Assembly (NCBI RefSeq): GCF_023155855.1
Contig: NZ_JAKNUT010000001.1
Span: 868,001-932,000, forward strand
From: Microbacterium aoyamense
Lineage (GTDB): Bacteria; Actinomycetota; Actinomycetes; Actinomycetales; Microbacteriaceae
DNA length: 64,000 nt
Reading direction: 5' to 3'
In this document: one piece after another, positions 17,470-27,171 of the stretch
Layout of the letters: each line of letters starts with the position of its first letter
How positions within the stretch are numbered: position 1 is the first letter of the stretch
Program-made: the position numbers and the translations under genes
The notes under the pieces: generated by a model
Told to the model about the DNA's origin: nothing
What the model saw: the letters and a program-made list of their open reading frames with translations, nothing else
The model's database searches: none

Positions 17470-19628
17470 GAGTCGGACCCCTGGTCGGGCCGTGACTCCG
17501 CGGATGCCGGGGCTCCGGCATCCATCCCCTTCCGGCGCCGCGCCCGTGCCCGCCGAACCGTCCGCACGACGCCGAGGACGAGCAGGCCTCCGACGACGAC
17601 CGAGAGGGCGACGATGCCGAAGGTCTCCCACTCGGCGCGCACGTTCACGTCGACGGTTTCGACCGGTCCGATCGCGACGCTCGCGCGACTGCGCAGCTGG
17701 AGCGTCAGCGTTACCTCGCCGTTGCCCAGACGGGCCCCGACGGGGACTTCGACGCGGGTGTTGCTCGCCGCCGTCGCGACGACGGGGTTCGCCCGCTGCA
17801 CATCCAGCCGTAGGTCGTCGGGCGTCGCATAGAGCACGAGGTTGACGGGGTATGGGAGATCGTTCCGAACCGTGAACTTGAGCGCAGCCGCCGAGCCGAC
17901 CAGATTGATCGTGGTCGTCGGAAGCAGCCGCACCGAGCCGAGCGTCGTCCGGGTCGCTTGGTGGTGCTCGGCGACGGCGGCGGCCCAGGCTTCGGGCTCG
18001 GCATCCCAGCCGACTCCGAGGAGCTGCAGGATCTCGGCTCGCTCGGGGCCGGTCAGCAGGGCGGGATCGTCGAGGATCGTCGCGAAGCGGGCGATCTCGG
18101 CCTCCTCGGAGAAGAGGGAGGATGCCTCGCTCACGCGCTCTGCGGGGGGTTCGGCATCCGCGATCCGCAGCGCCTGGGGCGCTCCGTCGATGATCGTCGC
18201 GAACGACGTGGCCGTGACATCCGGGTAGTCCGATGCCGCTTCGATCGCTGCGCGCAGACTCACCTGCGATGCGCTCGTGGAGCGATCGAGGGCTGCGAGG
18301 ACGACACCGTCGCCCGCTTCGGCCGACGCGAAGGAAAGATAGGCGGATGCCGCGGCGAGCGATGCGCCGCGGATCGGGCCCTCGGCCCGCGCGGCGGCCT
18401 CCGAGAGTTCGCGACTCATGTCCGCGTCGTACACGAGCAGCCCGGCGTCGCCGGCGGAGGCGTGCGCCGAGACGGCGGAGCCGCCGGCACCCGCGTCGGT
18501 CGCCGTCGAGGGAACGAGCGTCAGCGATCCGTCCTCGTCGGTGCCGAGTGCGCCGAGGGACTCGACCGCGCCGGGGGTCACGGAATCGGCGCTCGGCCAG
18601 TACACGGCGCCGCGTGTCGCGGAGACATCGAGCAGCGCGTCGAGCGCGGGGAACGACGGTGCGAGCGGATCGACGCTCGGCGACGGGGAAGGAGTCGGCG
18701 TGGCCGCCGGCTCGTCGTCGGGTGTCACTGGCGGGAAATCCGCCGCGTTCAGAAAGGCGGCGAGCGATGTCGGTGTGTGCGGACTGCCGCCGGCCTCGAC
18801 CTGGACGGCAGGGTCGGCATCGCCGAACTGCAGAGCGAAGCGGGCGTTGGGAAGGCCCGCCAGGCGCTCGAGCCACGCGACCGCGCTCTCGGGAGCCGAA
18901 ACCCCGAGCACGCGGATCGCGGCGAGAATCGCCGGGTCGATCCCGAGAATCGCCGTCGTCCCCTGCACGGCGTCGAGCGCGTCTTCCAGCGCGCCCCCGT
19001 CGGCGGTCAGCTCGGTCAGTTCCTGAGCCGTGAGCAGCGCTTCCGAACGGGGGGCTGCGGTGATCGGCACGACGATGCCGATCCCGGCGCGCGGGTCGTC
19101 GCGAGGGACGACGACGACGCTCGTCGAGCTCATCGGCCCTTCGGCGCTGTCGTACGAGGCGACGATCGGATACACCCCGGGTGCGAGACCCGCGAGGGCC
19201 GGGGCATCGGCGGGGACGAGGATGCCCGTGAAGTCCTGCTCACCGGGTGCGACCGGCTCGAGCGTGGCCGTGCCGATCGCCTCGACGGCCGGCCCGTCGG
19301 TCGTGCCGTCGAGCCACGAGGCGAGTTCCGCCCGCGATGCGAGGGCGCCGCGCCCGAGCGAGAGGGTGACGGTCGTCGGCGGGGTCGCGGCATCCGTCCC
19401 GTTCTCGATGCCGACCGAGACCGTGAGACCGTCGCCGGCGCGCAGGATGCCGTCGCGAATGGGCGAGAGCGTGACGTCGACGACCCCCGGGGAAGACGTC
19501 GGGGTGGGCGTCGGAGTCGTCGCAGCGGATGCCGGCGCCCCGACGCCGATGCCGATCGCGAGCGCCGCGGCCGTCGCGAAAGCGGCGAGAACGCGGAGGC
19601 GCGTGTGGCGCGGAGGGGGCACGATCAT
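17466..19628 (-). CDS. DUF6049 family secreted membrane-anchored protein
   Basis: 720-residue extracytoplasmic protein of the DUF6049 family, found next to murJ across actinobacteria; function unknown, presumably in envelope biogenesis. Signal peptide at 1-35 (HTRLRVLAAFATAAALAIGI then APASAA), a Thr/Pro linker, beta-rich domains, a low-complexity PTPSPSPSVDP stretch near 275, and one C-terminal membrane helix (FGIVALSVVVGGLLVLGVV) followed by a basic tail RRARARRRKG. Start ATG 19628 (MIVPPPRHTR) fits the signal peptide; the frame is open to 20594 over the opposite methyltransferase gene and that part is rejected. It overlaps murJ by 4 bases. Confidence 0.88.
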   Translation of the reverse strand: MIVPPPRHTRLRVLAAFATAAALAIGIGVGAPASAATTPTPTPTSSPGVVDVTLSPIRDGILRAGDGLTVSVGIENGTDAATPPTTVTLSLGRGALASRAELASWLDGTTDGPAVEAIGTATLEPVAPGEQDFTGILVPADAPALAGLAPGVYPIVASYDSAEGPMSSTSVVVVPRDDPRAGIGIVVPITAAPRSEALLTAQELTELTADGGALEDALDAVQGTTAILGIDPAILAAIRVLGVSAPESAVAWLERLAGLPNARFALQFGDADPAVQVEAGGSPHTPTSLAAFLNAADFPPVTPDDEPAATPTPSPSPSVDPLAPSFPALDALLDVSATRGAVYWPSADSVTPGAVESLGALGTDEDGSLTLVPSTATDAGAGGSAVSAHASAGDAGLLVYDADMSRELSEAAARAEGPIRGASLAAASAYLSFASAEAGDGVVLAALDRSTSASQVSLRAAIEAASDYPDVTATSFATIIDGAPQALRIADAEPPAERVSEASSLFSEEAEIARFATILDDPALLTGPERAEILQLLGVGWDAEPEAWAAAVAEHHQATRTTLGSVRLLPTTTINLVGSAAALKFTVRNDLPYPVNLVLYATPDDLRLDVQRANPVVATAASNTRVEVPVGARLGNGEVTLTLQLRSRASVAIGPVETVDVNVRAEWETFGIVALSVVVGGLLVLGVVRTVRRARARRRKGMDAGAPASAESRPDQGSDS

Positions 19629-19743
19629 GGATGTGGGGGTTTCGCTCCTGTGCGATGTCCGGACCGCACGATCAGGTGCGATTCTAGGCCGCGAGCCTCC
19701 GAGGCTCCCGACACCTCGCGGCACGACCCGCTTGAATAGGGCG

Positions 19744-21273
19744 ATGCGCCCTCCCCTGCCCGAACCCGATCCTCTCCTGTGCCGGGATCTCGCGACCGAC
19801 CTCGGTGCCGCGGAGTTCACTTCCGCGGCACTCCGCGAGGCGTGGGGCGAGTCCGCCGACACCGCGATCGCACGGGGACTGCGCTCACCGGCCCTGCGCG
19901 CCCTCAGCGAGCGGGACGACGCGCTCGCCGTGCTGGGGCGGCTGCTCGTGCTCGGGAGGCCGCAGCCGCTCGCGCTCGTCGACCATGCCCTTCCCGCGAC
20001 CCGCGCCGACGGTCTCTCGCGACTCGGTCTCGCGGCGATCGAAGATGACGACGTCGTCCCGTCGGCGATCGTCAGGCCGCAGTCGTTCGTCGACGAGCAC
20101 GGCGAGGGCGAATGGTGGATCGCGAGCGACCTCGACGAGGCGGCGCTCGGCGGTCCGCTCCCCGAGGACCATGTCCTGGGGGTGGGCGGCGCCTCGCTCA
20201 CGCTCGCGTCGCTGCAGCTTCCGACCCCCGCCGAGCGCGGGCTCGACATCGGGGCCGGCTGCGGCATCCAGGCGCTCCGCGCTCGCCGCAACGTCGCGCA
20301 CGTCGTCGCAACCGACATCTCGGAGCGCGCGCTCGCCTTCACCCGGCTGAACGCTCTTCTGAACGGCGTCGAGGGGATCGAGACGCGAGCGGGCAGTCTG
20401 TTCGCCCCCGTCGCGGGCGAGCAGTACGACCGGGTCGTGTCGAATCCGCCGTTCGTCATCACTCCGCGCGTCGAAGGGGTGCCAGCGTACGAGTACCGCG
20501 ACGGCGGGCTCGTCGGCGACGACCTCGTGGCGGCGTTCGTCACGCAGGTCGGTCCGCACCTCGCGCCGGGGGGCGTCGCACAACTGCTCGGCAACTGGGA
20601 GACCCGCGGCGGCGTCGACGGTCTCGACCGCGTGCGGGAGTGGGTCGCGGCATCCTCCGTCCCGCTCGAGGCCTGGATCGTCGAGCGCGAGAGCCTCGAC
20701 CCGCTCGCCTACGCCGAGCTGTGGGTGCGCGACGGGGGCACGCTGCCCGGGACGCCCGGGTTCGCGCAGCTCATCGACGCGTGGACGATCGACTTCGCCG
20801 AGCGCGAGGTCAGGGCGATCGGGTTCGGCTACATCCTGCTCCGGCGACCCGCGACGGGCGAGCCCACGCTCGCGAGATACGAGCGGATGCCGCAGCCCCT
20901 GCCCGACGGCGGGCTCGGCCGGCACCTGGCCGACGCGCTCGCCGCCCACGACGCGCTCGCGAGGCTGAACGACGGCGAGCTCGCGGCATCCCTCGTCGTC
21001 GTCGCACCCGACGTCACCGAGGCGCGACACCAGCTGCCCGGAGCCGAGGCGCCGACGCTCATCGAGCTGAGGCAGGGCGCAGGATTCGGGCGTTCGCTGA
21101 TCGTCGACCCCGGACTCGCGGCGCTCGTGGGCGCCTGCGACGGAGACCTGCCGCTCGGCGTGCTCATCGACGCGATCGCCGAGCTCCTGGAGGTGGATGC
21201 CGGTGACCTGCGCGCCGATCTGCTTCCGCGCGTCCGGGAGCTGGTGTTCACGGGTTTCCTCCGGTTCGGGTGA
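19744..21273 (+). CDS. SAM-dependent methyltransferase with NPPF motif
   Basis: 509-residue class I methyltransferase. SAM site GLDIGAGCGIQALRAR near residue 164, and catalytic NPPFVI motif near residue 234, as in enzymes methylating amide or amino nitrogens (HemK/PrmC, RsmC, N6-adenine types). An N-terminal accessory domain (about 1-150) and a C-terminal 150-residue domain flank the core; this three-part form is a conserved actinobacterial family of unknown substrate. Start ATG 19744 (MRPPLPEPDPLLCRDL), 115 bases from the divergent DUF6049 start, so the two share a promoter region. Confidence 0.85.
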   Translation: MRPPLPEPDPLLCRDLATDLGAAEFTSAALREAWGESADTAIARGLRSPALRALSERDDALAVLGRLLVLGRPQPLALVDHALPATRADGLSRLGLAAIEDDDVVPSAIVRPQSFVDEHGEGEWWIASDLDEAALGGPLPEDHVLGVGGASLTLASLQLPTPAERGLDIGAGCGIQALRARRNVAHVVATDISERALAFTRLNALLNGVEGIETRAGSLFAPVAGEQYDRVVSNPPFVITPRVEGVPAYEYRDGGLVGDDLVAAFVTQVGPHLAPGGVAQLLGNWETRGGVDGLDRVREWVAASSVPLEAWIVERESLDPLAYAELWVRDGGTLPGTPGFAQLIDAWTIDFAEREVRAIGFGYILLRRPATGEPTLARYERMPQPLPDGGLGRHLADALAAHDALARLNDGELAASLVVVAPDVTEARHQLPGAEAPTLIELRQGAGFGRSLIVDPGLAALVGACDGDLPLGVLIDAIAELLEVDAGDLRADLLPRVRELVFTGFLRFG

Positions 21274-21399
21274 GGCCGCGCCTGCGTGTCGCATTCAGGT
21301 TGAACCGGGCGGAGGAGGTGCTGCGAGGGGTGGATGGCACGATTGATCCTGAGCGCGAGACACCCGGACGCCGAGAGAGTGCTCGGTAGGCTCGTGGGC

Positions 21400-22824
21400 A
21401 TGCTCAACATGGCCGAGGGCGTCGCGCGCCTCGGCGCGCTCGCCGAGTCCCCCGTCATCGCGACCCTCGCGCTGGCCTTCGCGGACGCCGGATTCGACCT
21501 CGCTCTCGTCGGCGGTCCCGTGCGCGACGCGCTGCTCGGCCGACCCGTGAACGACCTCGACTTCACGACGGACGCGCGGCCCGACGACATCCTGCGCATC
21601 GTGAAGCCCGTCAGCACGGCGCAGTGGGACATCGGCCGCGCCTTCGGCACGATCGGTGCCCGCGTCCGGGGCGAGCAGGTCGAGATCACGACATATCGCG
21701 CCGACAGCTACGACGGCGTGACCCGCAAGCCGACCGTCGAGTTCGGCGACATGATCGAGGGCGATCTCGTGCGGCGTGACTTCACGGTCAACGCGATGGC
21801 CCTCCGGGTTCCCGGTCGCACGCTCGTGGACCCGACGGGCGGGGTCGAAGATCTCGTCCGCGGCGTGCTGCGCACACCGGTCGACCCTGCGATCAGCTTC
21901 GGCGACGACCCGCTCCGGATGCTGCGGGCCGCCCGCTTCTCGTCGCAGCTCGAGTTCGCCGTCGATCCCGCGACGGTCGCGGCGATCACGGAGCTCCGGG
22001 CGTCGCTCGGGATCGTGAGCCCTGAGCGCATCCAGAGCGAGCTCGTACGGCTGCTGCAGACGCGCGACCCGGTGCGCGGCATCCGTCTTCTCGTCGACAC
22101 CGGACTCATGCAGGAGTTCCTGCCCGAAGTGCCGGCGCTCAAGCTCGAGGTCGACGAGCACCACCACCACAAGGACGTCTACGAGCATTCGCTCACGGTG
22201 CTCAGCCAGGCGATCGAGCTCGAGCGGTCACGGCATCCCGAGTCCGCGCCCGACGTCCCCCTGCGCATCGCCGCCCTCCTGCACGACATCGGCAAGCCCG
22301 CGACCCGTCGCCTCGAGCCGGGCGGCGGCGTGACGTTCCACCATCACGACGTCAAGGGGGCACGGCTCGCGCGCAAGCGCCTGCAGGCGCTGCGGTTCGA
22401 CACCGACACCACGAACTCGGTCGCACAGCTCATCGAGCAGCACCTGCGCTTCTTCGGCTACGCCGAGGGCGCGTGGACCGACTCGGCGGTGCGTCGGTAT
22501 GTGCGGGATGCCGGGCCCGAGCTCGAACGCCTGCACATCCTGACGCGGGCCGACGTGACGACGCGCAACAAGCGCAAGGCCGCTCGGCTCGCGGGTGCGT
22601 ACGACGACATCGAGCGGCGCATCGCCGAGCTCTCGGCGCAGGAGGAGCTCGACTCGATCCGCCCCGAGATCGACGGCAACCGGATCCAGGAGATCCTCGG
22701 CATCGCGCCCGGCCGCGAAGTGGGCGAGGCGTACCGCTGGCTGCTGGACCTGCGGCTCGACGAGGGCGTGATCGGCGCCGACGAGGCCGAACGGCGTTTG
22801 CGCGAGTGGTGGCGCACCCGCTGA
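21400..22824 (+). CDS. cca: CCA-adding tRNA nucleotidyltransferase
   Basis: Adds or repairs the 3'-CCA end of tRNAs. 474 residues. Nucleotidyltransferase head GGPVRDALLGRPVNDLDFTT near residues 38-57; RRDFTVNAMALR motif; then an HD phosphohydrolase domain (HHHHKDVYEHSL, HDIGKPATR). The combined poly-A-polymerase fold plus HD domain matches the actinobacterial cca family. Start set at ATG 21400: TAGGCT at 21387-21392 lies 7 bases upstream, fitting a leaderless mRNA; the frame is open from 21334. Confidence 0.93.
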   Translation: MLNMAEGVARLGALAESPVIATLALAFADAGFDLALVGGPVRDALLGRPVNDLDFTTDARPDDILRIVKPVSTAQWDIGRAFGTIGARVRGEQVEITTYRADSYDGVTRKPTVEFGDMIEGDLVRRDFTVNAMALRVPGRTLVDPTGGVEDLVRGVLRTPVDPAISFGDDPLRMLRAARFSSQLEFAVDPATVAAITELRASLGIVSPERIQSELVRLLQTRDPVRGIRLLVDTGLMQEFLPEVPALKLEVDEHHHHKDVYEHSLTVLSQAIELERSRHPESAPDVPLRIAALLHDIGKPATRRLEPGGGVTFHHHDVKGARLARKRLQALRFDTDTTNSVAQLIEQHLRFFGYAEGAWTDSAVRRYVRDAGPELERLHILTRADVTTRNKRKAARLAGAYDDIERRIAELSAQEELDSIRPEIDGNRIQEILGIAPGREVGEAYRWLLDLRLDEGVIGADEAERRLREWWRTR

Positions 22825-22847
22825 TCCTCGTCGAGACCGAGTGATCG

Positions 22848-22882
22848 CGTCGAAACCGACGTTCAGGGGGTCGGTTTCGACG
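22848..22882. terminator. Perfect 13-base hairpin after cca
   Basis: CGTCGAAACCGAC (22848-22860), 9-base loop, GTCGGTTTCGACG (22870-22882). A related segment CGTCGAGACCGAG lies just upstream (about 22828-22841). It sits 23 bases after the cca stop and most likely ends its transcript; the extra half-copy suggests a repeated element. Confidence 0.65.
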
Positions 22883-22953
22883 AGAAACCTCGGGTTCGCG
22901 ACCCGGGCGCTGACTACACTGGTCGCACGCTCCCCGACGTCGATCGGAGCCCC

Positions 22954-24276
22954 ATGCCTTCGCCGTGGTCACCGCGCCGCGATGTCTCGCCCGAGACCTC
23001 GCGTCTGCTGATCGAGCGCGCGCACGAAGAGCTGCTCGCGGGGCACGATGAGGATCAGCGACTGCTGGATGTCCGCCCGCTTGTGCGCGAGTCGTGGCGG
23101 CGCTCGCGCGACGGACTCGTCGGTGCCGAAGCCCTGCCCCCGCTCGATCTCGGCGGCGATGCGATCGACGAGTATCTGCGCACGCATCCGCTGTCGGGTG
23201 TCATCGACATGGTGCGCGGGCTGCTCCTGCCGGGTGGGCCGGACGAGTCCGGCGTCGTCGTCGCGGTCGGTGATGCCGCGGGCCGGCTGCTGTGGGTCGA
23301 CGGCGATCGGAGCGTGCGCGCACTCACGGGCGAGATGGGATTCGTCCCGGGGGCGAACTGGTCCGAGGCCGCGGTCGGCACGTCGGCGCCGGGCACCGCC
23401 CTGCAGCTCGACCGCGGCGTGCAGATCCGCGGGGCGGAGCACTTCAACCGCCTCGTGCAGCCGTGGTCGTGCACGGCGGCGCCCGTCCACGATCCCGAGA
23501 CCCGTCGCATCCTGGGCGTCATCGATGTGACGGGCGGTGTCGAAGCCGTCTCGCCTCAGGCGCAGCTGCTGGTGGATGCCGCGGCTCGCGCGATCGAGGG
23601 CGAACTCATGGTCGCCCGGCTCAAGGCGCGCGCCGCGCCGTCGCGCGCACGACGGACGAAGCCGGTGCGCAGCACGGCCGTGCGCTCGACCCTGCGGGTG
23701 CTCGCCCGCGATCGGGCGCTGCTCGAGGTCGCGGGCGACGGCGCGGAGACCGTGACGGAGCTCGGCGCACGTCATGCCGAGATCCTGCTCATGCTCGCGG
23801 TGCACCGCCAAGGTCTTTCGGCCGAGCGTCTGGGCGAGCTCGTGTACGGCGAGGCTGACGCGAAGGACACCCTGCGCCCCGAGCTCGTGCGTCTGCGCAA
23901 GCATCTCGAGCGCGTCGCGCCGCACCTCGTGCCCGCATCCCGTCCGTACCGGCTCACCGCCGACCTCGAGACCGACGCGCATCAGCTCCTCTCGCTCCTG
24001 GATCGCGGCGCGCACCGGGTCGCGCTCGCCGCGTTCCACGGCGACGTGCTGCCGACCTCGCACGCACCCGGCGTGGAGGAGTTCCGCGACGTCGTGCGCG
24101 TCGCCCTGCGCGAAGCGCTCGTGGCCGAGGCATCCGTCGACGTCCTCCTCTCGTTCGCCGACACCGCGGCCGGCGCCGACGACGTCGAGCTCCTGCGGCT
24201 CTGCCTGTCGATGCTGCCGCCGCGCTCGCCGAAGCGCGCGCCGCTCGTCGCCCGGATCGAGCGCCTCGAGGCCTGA
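22954..24276 (+). CDS. GAF-domain transcriptional regulator of the aldehyde dehydrogenase gene
   Basis: 440-residue regulator. GAF-type sensory domain at about 80-220 (VVVAVGDAAGRLLWVDGD, later GVIDVTGGVEAVSPQAQLLV), as in the N-terminal half of AcoR-like activators, followed by a C-terminal winged-helix/helical region (AEILLMLAVHRQGLSAERLG and DTLRPELVRLRKHLERV). There is no sigma-54 ATPase domain and no Fis helix-turn-helix. It lies directly upstream of the aldehyde dehydrogenase in the same direction, a conserved actinobacterial pairing, so aldehyde- or alcohol-responsive control is inferred. TACACT at 22915-22920 is a candidate -10. Confidence 0.82.
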   Translation: MPSPWSPRRDVSPETSRLLIERAHEELLAGHDEDQRLLDVRPLVRESWRRSRDGLVGAEALPPLDLGGDAIDEYLRTHPLSGVIDMVRGLLLPGGPDESGVVVAVGDAAGRLLWVDGDRSVRALTGEMGFVPGANWSEAAVGTSAPGTALQLDRGVQIRGAEHFNRLVQPWSCTAAPVHDPETRRILGVIDVTGGVEAVSPQAQLLVDAAARAIEGELMVARLKARAAPSRARRTKPVRSTAVRSTLRVLARDRALLEVAGDGAETVTELGARHAEILLMLAVHRQGLSAERLGELVYGEADAKDTLRPELVRLRKHLERVAPHLVPASRPYRLTADLETDAHQLLSLLDRGAHRVALAAFHGDVLPTSHAPGVEEFRDVVRVALREALVAEASVDVLLSFADTAAGADDVELLRLCLSMLPPRSPKRAPLVARIERLEA

Positions 24277-24290
24277 CCCGCTGCTGTGAC

Positions 24291-24362
24291 GGGTTTGGGG
24301 TGCCCATTCACCTTGGGGCAGAGCATGCCGCGCCCCGAACGGAATGGGGCGCCCCAAACCCC
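24291..24362. repeat. Long imperfect palindrome upstream of the aldehyde dehydrogenase gene
   Basis: Left arm GGGTTTGGGGTGCCCATTC (24291-24309) pairs imperfectly with right arm at 24342-24362 (GAATGGGGCGCC then CCAAACCCC), enclosing a second inner pair GGGGC / GCCCC. It follows the GAF regulator stop, so it can act as terminator, and has the form of a REP-like element. Confidence 0.55.
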
Positions 24363-24394
24363 GACACTGCGGAGCGGATCGCGAGCGGCGACGA

Positions 24395-24415
24395 TGCAAC
24401 GGGATGCAACGTTGC
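24395..24415. promoter_or_regulatory. TGCAAC repeat operator candidate
   Basis: TGCAAC occurs at 24395-24400 and 24405-24410, spaced one helical turn apart, and the second is part of the palindrome GCAACGTTGC (24406-24415). A further CGCAACG lies at about 24431. The repeats are about 75 bases ahead of the aldehyde dehydrogenase start and are a plausible site for the upstream GAF regulator. Confidence 0.4.
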
Positions 24416-24484
24416 GCGGCCTACCTTCGACGCAACGTCAATCCGCGCGACAAGGACCGTCGCGCACACGTCGAAGGAGACACC

Positions 24485-26035
24485 ATGACCATCGTGGAAG
24501 AGGGCGTCTCGAGCGTCTACGCCGCTCCCGGGCAGCGCGGCTCGGTCGCCGACTACCGCCCCCGCTACGGCCACTACATCGGCGGCGAGTTCGTCGAACC
24601 CGTGAAGGGCCAGTACTTCGAGAACATCTCGCCGGTCAACGGCAAGCCGTTCACCGAGGTCGGCCGCGGCACCGTCGAGGACATCGACCGGGCGGTGGAT
24701 GTCGCGTGGCAGGCATTCCAGTCCTGGAAGAAGACGACACCGGCCGAGCGCAGCGTGATCCTCAACAAGATCGCCGATCGCATCGAGTCCAACCTCGAGA
24801 AGATCGCGGTCGCCGAGACGTGGGAGAACGGCAAGCCCGTCCGTGAGACGCTCGCGGCCGACATCCCGCTCGCGATCGACCACTTCCGCTACTTCGCGGG
24901 CGTGCTGCGGGCGCAGGAGGGCACACTCAGCCAGCTCGACGAGAACACCGTCGCGTACCACTTCCACGAGCCGCTCGGCGTGGTGGGCCAGATCATCCCG
25001 TGGAACTTCCCGATCCTGATGGCCGTGTGGAAGCTCGCACCGGCGCTCGCGGCGGGCAACTGCGTCGTGCTCAAGCCGGCGGAGCAGACTCCGGCATCCA
25101 TCCTCTTCCTCTTCGAGATCATCGGAGACCTGCTGCCCGCCGGCGTCGTCAACATCGTCAACGGCTTCGGCATCGAGGCGGGGGCGCCGCTCGCGTCGCA
25201 CAAGAAGATCCGCAAGATCGCGTTCACGGGCGAGACCACCACGGGCCGCCTCATCATGCAGTACGCCTCGCAGAACCTCATCCCGGTGACGCTCGAGCTC
25301 GGTGGCAAGAGCCCGAACCTGTTCTTCGAGGACGTCGCGTTCCGCACCGACGATGCCTACTACGACAAGGCGCTCGAGGGCTTCACGCTCTTCGCTCTCA
25401 ATCAGGGCGAGGTCTGCACGTGCCCGTCGCGCGCGCTCATCCAGCGCTCGATCTACGACCGGTTCCTCGGCGACGGGCTCGACCGTGTCGGCAAGATCAT
25501 CCAGGGCAACCCGCTCGATCCGAACACGATGATCGGGGCGCAGGCGTCCAACGACCAGCTCGAGAAGATCCTGTCCTACATCGACATCGGCAAGCAGGGC
25601 GGTGCGAAGCTGCTCGCGGGCGGCGAGCGCGTCGACCTCGGCGGTGACCTGAGCGAGGGCTACTACGTCGCGCCGACGGTCTTCGAGGGCACGAACGACA
25701 TGCGGATCTTCCAGGAGGAGATCTTCGGTCCGGTCGTCTCGGTCACGTCGTTCGACACGTTCGACGACGCGATCTCGATCGCGAACGACTCGCTCTACGG
25801 CCTCGGCGCGGGCGTCTGGAGTCGCTCGGGCGACACCGCCTACAAGGCGGGCCGGGCGATCGAGGCGGGCCGCGTCTGGACGAACACGTACCACCAGTAC
25901 CCCGCGCACGCGGCGTTCGGCGGATACAAGCAGTCCGGCATCGGTCGCGAGAACCACCTCAAGATGCTCGACCACTACCAGCAGACGAAGAACCTGCTCG
26001 TGTCGTACGCGGAAGGCGCCATGGGCTTCTTCTGA
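24485..26035 (+). CDS. Aldehyde dehydrogenase (acetaldehyde dehydrogenase type)
   Basis: 516-residue NAD-dependent aldehyde dehydrogenase oxidising aldehydes to acids, probably acetaldehyde in ethanol use (ExaC/AldB type). Catalytic Glu271 in [14 protein letters not shown], catalytic Cys311 in [11 protein letters not shown], proton relay and NAD site [19 protein letters not shown]. Start ATG 24485 ([16 protein letters not shown]) after an AGGAG at 24475-24479; the frame open from 24344 is not used. DUF779 follows, as in many actinobacterial acetaldehyde modules. Confidence 0.95.
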   Translation: MTIVEEGVSSVYAAPGQRGSVADYRPRYGHYIGGEFVEPVKGQYFENISPVNGKPFTEVGRGTVEDIDRAVDVAWQAFQSWKKTTPAERSVILNKIADRIESNLEKIAVAETWENGKPVRETLAADIPLAIDHFRYFAGVLRAQEGTLSQLDENTVAYHFHEPLGVVGQIIPWNFPILMAVWKLAPALAAGNCVVLKPAEQTPASILFLFEIIGDLLPAGVVNIVNGFGIEAGAPLASHKKIRKIAFTGETTTGRLIMQYASQNLIPVTLELGGKSPNLFFEDVAFRTDDAYYDKALEGFTLFALNQGEVCTCPSRALIQRSIYDRFLGDGLDRVGKIIQGNPLDPNTMIGAQASNDQLEKILSYIDIGKQGGAKLLAGGERVDLGGDLSEGYYVAPTVFEGTNDMRIFQEEIFGPVVSVTSFDTFDDAISIANDSLYGLGAGVWSRSGDTAYKAGRAIEAGRVWTNTYHQYPAHAAFGGYKQSGIGRENHLKMLDHYQQTKNLLVSYAEGAMGFF

Positions 26036-26114
26036 TCCGAGAACTCACCCGCTCGACGGCCGGCTCTGGCACCGGCTGTCGGGCGGGTGAACCACTCCTC
26101 CAGGAGGGAAGGCC

Positions 26115-26501
26115 ATGATCGACACGTACAGTCGCGTCGCGGTGACGGATGCCGCGGCCGGATTGCTTCGCGATCTCACGAAGCAGCACGGCGCGCTGAT
26201 GTTCCATCAGTCGGGAGGATGCTGCGACGGGAGCGCCCCCATGTGCTACCCCGTGGGCATGTTCCTCACAGGGTCGTCGGACGTCCACCTGGGCGCGCTC
26301 GAGGTCGGCCTCGACGATCCGATCCAGGTCTACATCTCCGAGGCGCAGTTCGAGTACTGGAAGTACACGCACATCACGATCGACGCCGTGCCCGGGCGGG
26401 GTGCGGGCTTCTCGGTCGAGTCGCCGACGGGGATGCGGTTCATCGTGCGGTCGCGGATGCTCGACGACCCCGAACTCGTGCATTTCGGGCTGAAGCCGTA
26501 G
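26115..26501 (+). CDS. DUF779 family protein
   Basis: 128-residue protein of family DUF779, which is almost always next to an acetaldehyde-type aldehyde dehydrogenase. It has a cysteine-rich motif GGCCDGSAPMCYP near residues 34-46 that could bind metal or a thiol adduct. Start ATG 26115 (MIDTYSRVAVTDAAAG), with GGAGGGAAGG just upstream. Function is unknown; a helper role in aldehyde metabolism is inferred from the neighbourhood. Confidence 0.9.
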   Translation: MIDTYSRVAVTDAAAGLLRDLTKQHGALMFHQSGGCCDGSAPMCYPVGMFLTGSSDVHLGALEVGLDDPIQVYISEAQFEYWKYTHITIDAVPGRGAGFSVESPTGMRFIVRSRMLDDPELVHFGLKP

Positions 26502-26523
26502 GCGCGGCGCTAGCATCGCTCCC

Positions 26524-27171
26524 GTGAGCGACCCCGAGCAGGAGATGACCCCGAACGAGGGGTTCTTCACGGCCGAGCGCGCGAAGGCGTTCGCCGACGC
26601 GGTCGTCGCGATCGCGATGACGCTGCTCATCCTCCCGCTCATGGAGAGCGTCGCCGACGTCGCGGGCGCCGACAAGTCCGCCGCGCACTGGTTCGACGAG
26701 CATCAGCAGCAGGTCATCAGCTTCGTGATCAGCTTCGTGCTGATCGCGATGTTCTGGATGAGCCATCATCGCGTCTTCGCGACGGTCGACACCGTGACCA
26801 CTCCGTTGCTGTGGATCATCATGGCGTGGCTCCTGACGATCGTCTGGCTGCCCGTCGCGACGGCGATGTCGGGGCAGATGAGCGGCGACGACCCGGTCGT
26901 GAAGATCGTCTACATCGGGAGCATGGTCGTGACCTCGCTCGTCATGCTCGGCCAGCGGCTGTATCTGCGCGCGCATCCTCAGCTGCACCGCATCACCGAG
27001 CCGCACCTCGTCGCGGGAGCGAGCGCCGACATCGCGATGGCCGTGCTCTTCATCGTCGCGCTCGCGGTCGCCGTGCTCGTGCCGGCGATCGGCTACTGGG
27101 CTCTGCTCGTGATGTTCCTCGTGACGCCCGTGCAGCACGTCATCGCCCGGATGCTCACCCGAGCCCGCTGA
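26524..27171 (+). CDS. TMEM175-family (DUF1211) membrane protein
   Basis: 215-residue integral membrane protein of the bacterial TMEM175 family, potassium-permeable channels in characterised members. The family motif near the first helix is ERAKAFADAVVAIAMTLLIL (residues 18-37). About six hydrophobic segments are visible, including FVISFVLIAMFWMSHHRVF and WIIMAWLLTIVWLPVATAM. Start GTG 26524, with TAGCAT at 26511-26516 seven bases upstream, suggesting a leaderless mRNA. Physiological role not determined. Confidence 0.85.
   Translation: MSDPEQEMTPNEGFFTAERAKAFADAVVAIAMTLLILPLMESVADVAGADKSAAHWFDEHQQQVISFVISFVLIAMFWMSHHRVFATVDTVTTPLLWIIMAWLLTIVWLPVATAMSGQMSGDDPVVKIVYIGSMVVTSLVMLGQRLYLRAHPQLHRITEPHLVAGASADIAMAVLFIVALAVAVLVPAIGYWALLVMFLVTPVQHVIARMLTRAR

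Noticed and set aside
15871..18876. murJ frame extended by about 470 codons
   Set aside because: The extension overlaps the DUF6049 gene and is Arg-rich without domains; GTG 17469 fits the family start.
17466..20594. DUF6049 frame extended upstream to 20594
   Set aside because: The extra part lies opposite the methyltransferase gene and precedes a clear signal peptide at 19628.
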